Below the pieces are notes generated by a model, which saw only the letters and a list, made by a program, of their open reading frames with translations, did not search any database and was not told where the DNA came from. DNA of 64,000 nt from assembly GCF_030272695.1 (NCBI RefSeq), contig NZ_JARFYN010000036.1:1-64000 (forward strand), given 5' to 3'. Numbering within the stretch: position 1 is the first letter of the stretch; each line of letters opens with the position of its first letter. The position numbers were made by a program, and so were the translations under genes. Positions 62,171 to 64,000 of the stretch are shown here, piece after piece. Source of the DNA: Martinezella calliandrae (lineage in GTDB: Bacteria; Pseudomonadota; Alphaproteobacteria; Rhizobiales; Rhizobiaceae).

Positions 62171-62206
62171 GCCCCTATTCTTAACCGGATAGGGGCGTTT
62201 TTATTT
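62171..62206 (+). terminator. strong rho-independent terminator without an obvious gene upstream
   Basis: GCCCCTAT (62171-62178) pairs perfectly with ATAGGGGC (62189-62196), closing a 10-base loop, followed by GTTTTTATTT. On the plus strand nothing coding lies between the IS256 element and this site, so it may end a small RNA, or an older transcript that the IS separated from its gene. Confidence 0.75.
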
Positions 62207-62288
62207 GCTCCACAAACAAAGCCTGCCGGGAGCAACGGCCCACTGAAGTTTCGTCGCTCGTTGCCGCGTCAGCGGCTACGAACTCATT

Positions 62289-62525
62289 CTATAAAGACCT
62301 GCCATAGAGCTTGCTGCGGGAAGCGCTGACAAGGGAGACGAGTTGGCGCTCGTTGCGCACTCCTTGCTGAAACAACCTAATGATCAAGGCCGCCAATCGC
62401 CCGGCTTCTTCAGTATCTTTCCCGATATTCAACTGGAATAGGCTGGTATCGAATGCACGTTGGCAGATATTCAGATCTAAGGTGTCCAGCGGCTGGTTGT
62501 GAGCACTTATGTATTCGTTGAGCAT
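62289..62525 (-). CDS. small hypothetical protein, paralogue of the 29545-29772 protein
   Basis: A 78-residue helical protein. CGAGGAGGAAGGCG gives a strong ribosome site for the ATG at 62525. The core ICQRAFDTSLFQL, then AGRLAALIIRLFQQGVRNERQL, repeats the pattern of the protein at 29545-29772. Function unknown; it stands beside another small hypothetical gene on the same strand. Confidence 0.75.
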   Translation of the reverse strand: MLNEYISAHNQPLDTLDLNICQRAFDTSLFQLNIGKDTEEAGRLAALIIRLFQQGVRNERQLVSLVSASRSKLYGRSL

Positions 62526-62631
62526 CGCCTTCCTCCTCGGGTTGGCTACGGCGGCGCAGGTTCTGCGCCGCAACCTCGCGCGTTCAAAGCCTGCCGAATC
62601 GCAGACTGCAGCGCGTCATTTGGTGTCTGTT

Positions 62632-62823
62632 TTATGGATAGATGTCGGCCAGGACATAGAAGGCCTCGCGATCGCGAAGCCCGCTGGCATAACCGTCCAG
62701 CATCAATTGTGCCAGTTCGTTCGCCGTGGCACTGGTTTGCGTGATTCCGCGACGTTCACATGCCTCCTCGAAGACAGCGCGTATATCGGAAAGGTCTGAC
62801 GGTATCGCGGGGGACTTGACCAT
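62632..62823 (-). CDS. small hypothetical protein
   Basis: A 63-residue protein: MVKSPAIPSDLSDIRAVFEE, then ACERRGITQTSATANELAQLMLDGYASGLRD. AAAGGGCGAG precedes the ATG. The ANELAQLM-x7-G-x-RD ending recalls the LY/RQQGVRDE ending of the two paralogues noted above, so it may be a distant member of the same plasmid-borne helical family. Function unknown. Confidence 0.65.
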   Translation of the reverse strand: MVKSPAIPSDLSDIRAVFEEACERRGITQTSATANELAQLMLDGYASGLRDREAFYVLADIYP

Positions 62824-63179
62824 GACTCGCCCTTTCAGTTTAGGGCGAGAACAAATTGTCGTCTCTCAGCCGTTGCCGCCCGGATAAATGGGCAACGATA
62901 TTGTAGGGTACTCCTACGGTCGGGCTCTAGCAAACCTATTCGGCAGAGGGCTGTAATCGATGGATTTTTGAGCTGATTTGTCGGTCAGTCAAAATATCGT
63001 TCAAGCTGTTAGAGGCTGCCATGGACTAAAATGGGATCGTGGCGCCGACGCCAGACGTTGCTACGACCGCACGAACTGCCGTGCCAGCTGGCTCGACGGG
63101 GACGTGTTCGCCTTTTCGTAAATGTTTTGGGTACCTTATTCTTTCAATGGTGATCAGATATAAACGCGTCCGCGCAATT
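62824..63179. other. gap, nothing recognised
   Basis: Upstream of the small gene at 62632-62823; no supported gene or repeat. Confidence 0.35.
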
Positions 63180-63911
63180 TTAAGCTGCCTTTCTCCCGTT
63201 CAGCCTCATGATGGCTTCATAGCATTTTTCGACGCGACAGGCGGCCTCCCGCGCACTCCATTCCCAGCCGGCCGAAGGGCATTGGCGCTGCAGCCGCTCC
63301 TGCGGCACATGCTCGACCAGCCAGAACCATTTGTCAGCCTGCACCGTGTAGTCGATCCGGAATATCCGGCCGAGACAGATAGGGCCGTCGTAGCCAACGA
63401 AATCATCGCCCTTGTCGCCGGCCCATGTGTGTCGCCACTTGTAGCGCGTCCTCTCATCGAGCCCGATGCTTTCATGGCCCTTCCAGCCGTTGCTCTCGAT
63501 CGCCTGCGACGGCTCCGGCTCACGCTCGATCTCGGTCACCGTGTAGTTTGAAAGTACCATCGCCCGCACCTGGTCGGCGATGAAGTCGACCAGTTCGCTC
63601 CTCTCTTCCGGTTCGATGCTCGCGAGCTTGAAGGCTTCTTCGTCGCTGATGTCGAGCAAGATCGCCTCGATCTTGCTCGCTCTGGCTTCGGGTATAACCG
63701 CCTGTCCTCGCTCCGAGACATGCACCGAGCGCAATATCTCCTTGGCCATATCCAGCGCGATATAGGGGATGACAGAGATTTTGCGGCGTTTGCCGACGGC
63801 GTAGCCAGCGAAATCGCGTTTGGTTTGTCGGCTGGTGCGGCCAATGCAGGAGGCCGCAACAAAGCGCAGTGTTTCAAATGCGGGTACGAAGCGATGGATA
63901 TCGCGGGGCAT
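63180..63911 (-). CDS. conserved hypothetical protein
   Basis: A 243-residue soluble protein with GAGGAATGAA before its ATG. A basic N-terminus (RTSRQTKRDFAGYAVGKRRK) is followed by an acidic helical middle (ARASKIEAILLDISDEEAFKLASIEPEERSELVDFIADQV) and a Trp-rich C-terminal half (WKGHESIG, then TRYKWRHTWAG, then ADKWFWLVEHVPQERLQ). No motif that I recognise. Composition looks native to the replicon. Confidence 0.6.
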   Translation of the reverse strand: MPRDIHRFVPAFETLRFVAASCIGRTSRQTKRDFAGYAVGKRRKISVIPYIALDMAKEILRSVHVSERGQAVIPEARASKIEAILLDISDEEAFKLASIEPEERSELVDFIADQVRAMVLSNYTVTEIEREPEPSQAIESNGWKGHESIGLDERTRYKWRHTWAGDKGDDFVGYDGPICLGRIFRIDYTVQADKWFWLVEHVPQERLQRQCPSAGWEWSAREAACRVEKCYEAIMRLNGRKAA

Positions 63912-64000
63912 TTCATTCCTCGTTATGTGTCTGCCGCCGCATGCTTGTTCTCATTATGTTCTCGTGATAATTCGAGTCAAGCGTGTTCTCGGAAGGCGCG

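Noticed and set aside
1..64000. CRISPR array, tRNA or rRNA genes, prophage
   Set aside because: No regularly spaced repeats, no recognisable tRNA or rRNA sequence and no phage structural genes were seen by eye; a tRNA scan was not possible here.

Overview
This is alphaproteobacterial DNA, most likely a Rhizobium/Sinorhizobium-type accessory replicon. That placement is inference. It rests on the GC-rich codon use, on DUF736, DUF982 and other small proteins typical of rhizobial plasmids, on an IS256-family element, and on the glgE/treS/treYZ sugar island. No rRNA, tRNA, CRISPR array or replication gene was recognised.

Layout. 0-2.5 kb: a DUF736 protein, an XRE regulator with palindromes over its promoter, and a GntR regulator. 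2.8-8.4 kb: a tight six-gene operon headed by a true PEP mutase (motif EDK-x5-NS), followed by an aminotransferase, a LicC/PntC-like nucleotidyltransferase, a CDP-alcohol phosphatidyltransferase, a second PLP aminotransferase and a SAM methyltransferase. It reads as an uncharacterised phosphonate, possibly phosphonolipid, pathway with no phosphonopyruvate decarboxylase in view. 9.6-17.3 kb: a sugar-type ABC transporter operon ending in a DddP-like M24 protein that lacks one metal ligand, divergent from a LysR regulator and a phosphonopyruvate hydrolase. This looks like uptake and breakdown next to synthesis.

17.5-29.8 kb: a WGR protein, a TetR regulator with tandem operators driving two SDRs and an F420-type reductase, small secreted and hypothetical proteins, an AraC regulator, a lactate permease/D-lactate dehydrogenase pair, and a Tat-exported purple-acid-phosphatase-like enzyme. 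30-45.4 kb: an alpha-glucan/trehalose island: glgE (with an extra N-terminal GH13-like domain), a treS-maltokinase fusion and glgB in one operon, then treZ divergent from treY, then glgX. treY carries a one-base frameshift near its 3' end.

45.4-51.1 kb: a LysR remnant and ion homeostasis genes (CPA2 antiporter with USP domains, NhaA, DUF4118 protein). 51.8-59.7 kb: a decaying region with an epoxide hydrolase, a sulfite-oxidase-like enzyme and an SDR/LysR pair among VOC, cupredoxin, NmrA and LysR pseudogenes. 60-64 kb: a DUF982 protein, an intact IS256-family element with 8-bp target duplication, and small rhizobial hypothetical genes. The most interesting part is the 1.4-17.3 kb phosphonate region with its regulators and two candidate operator families.
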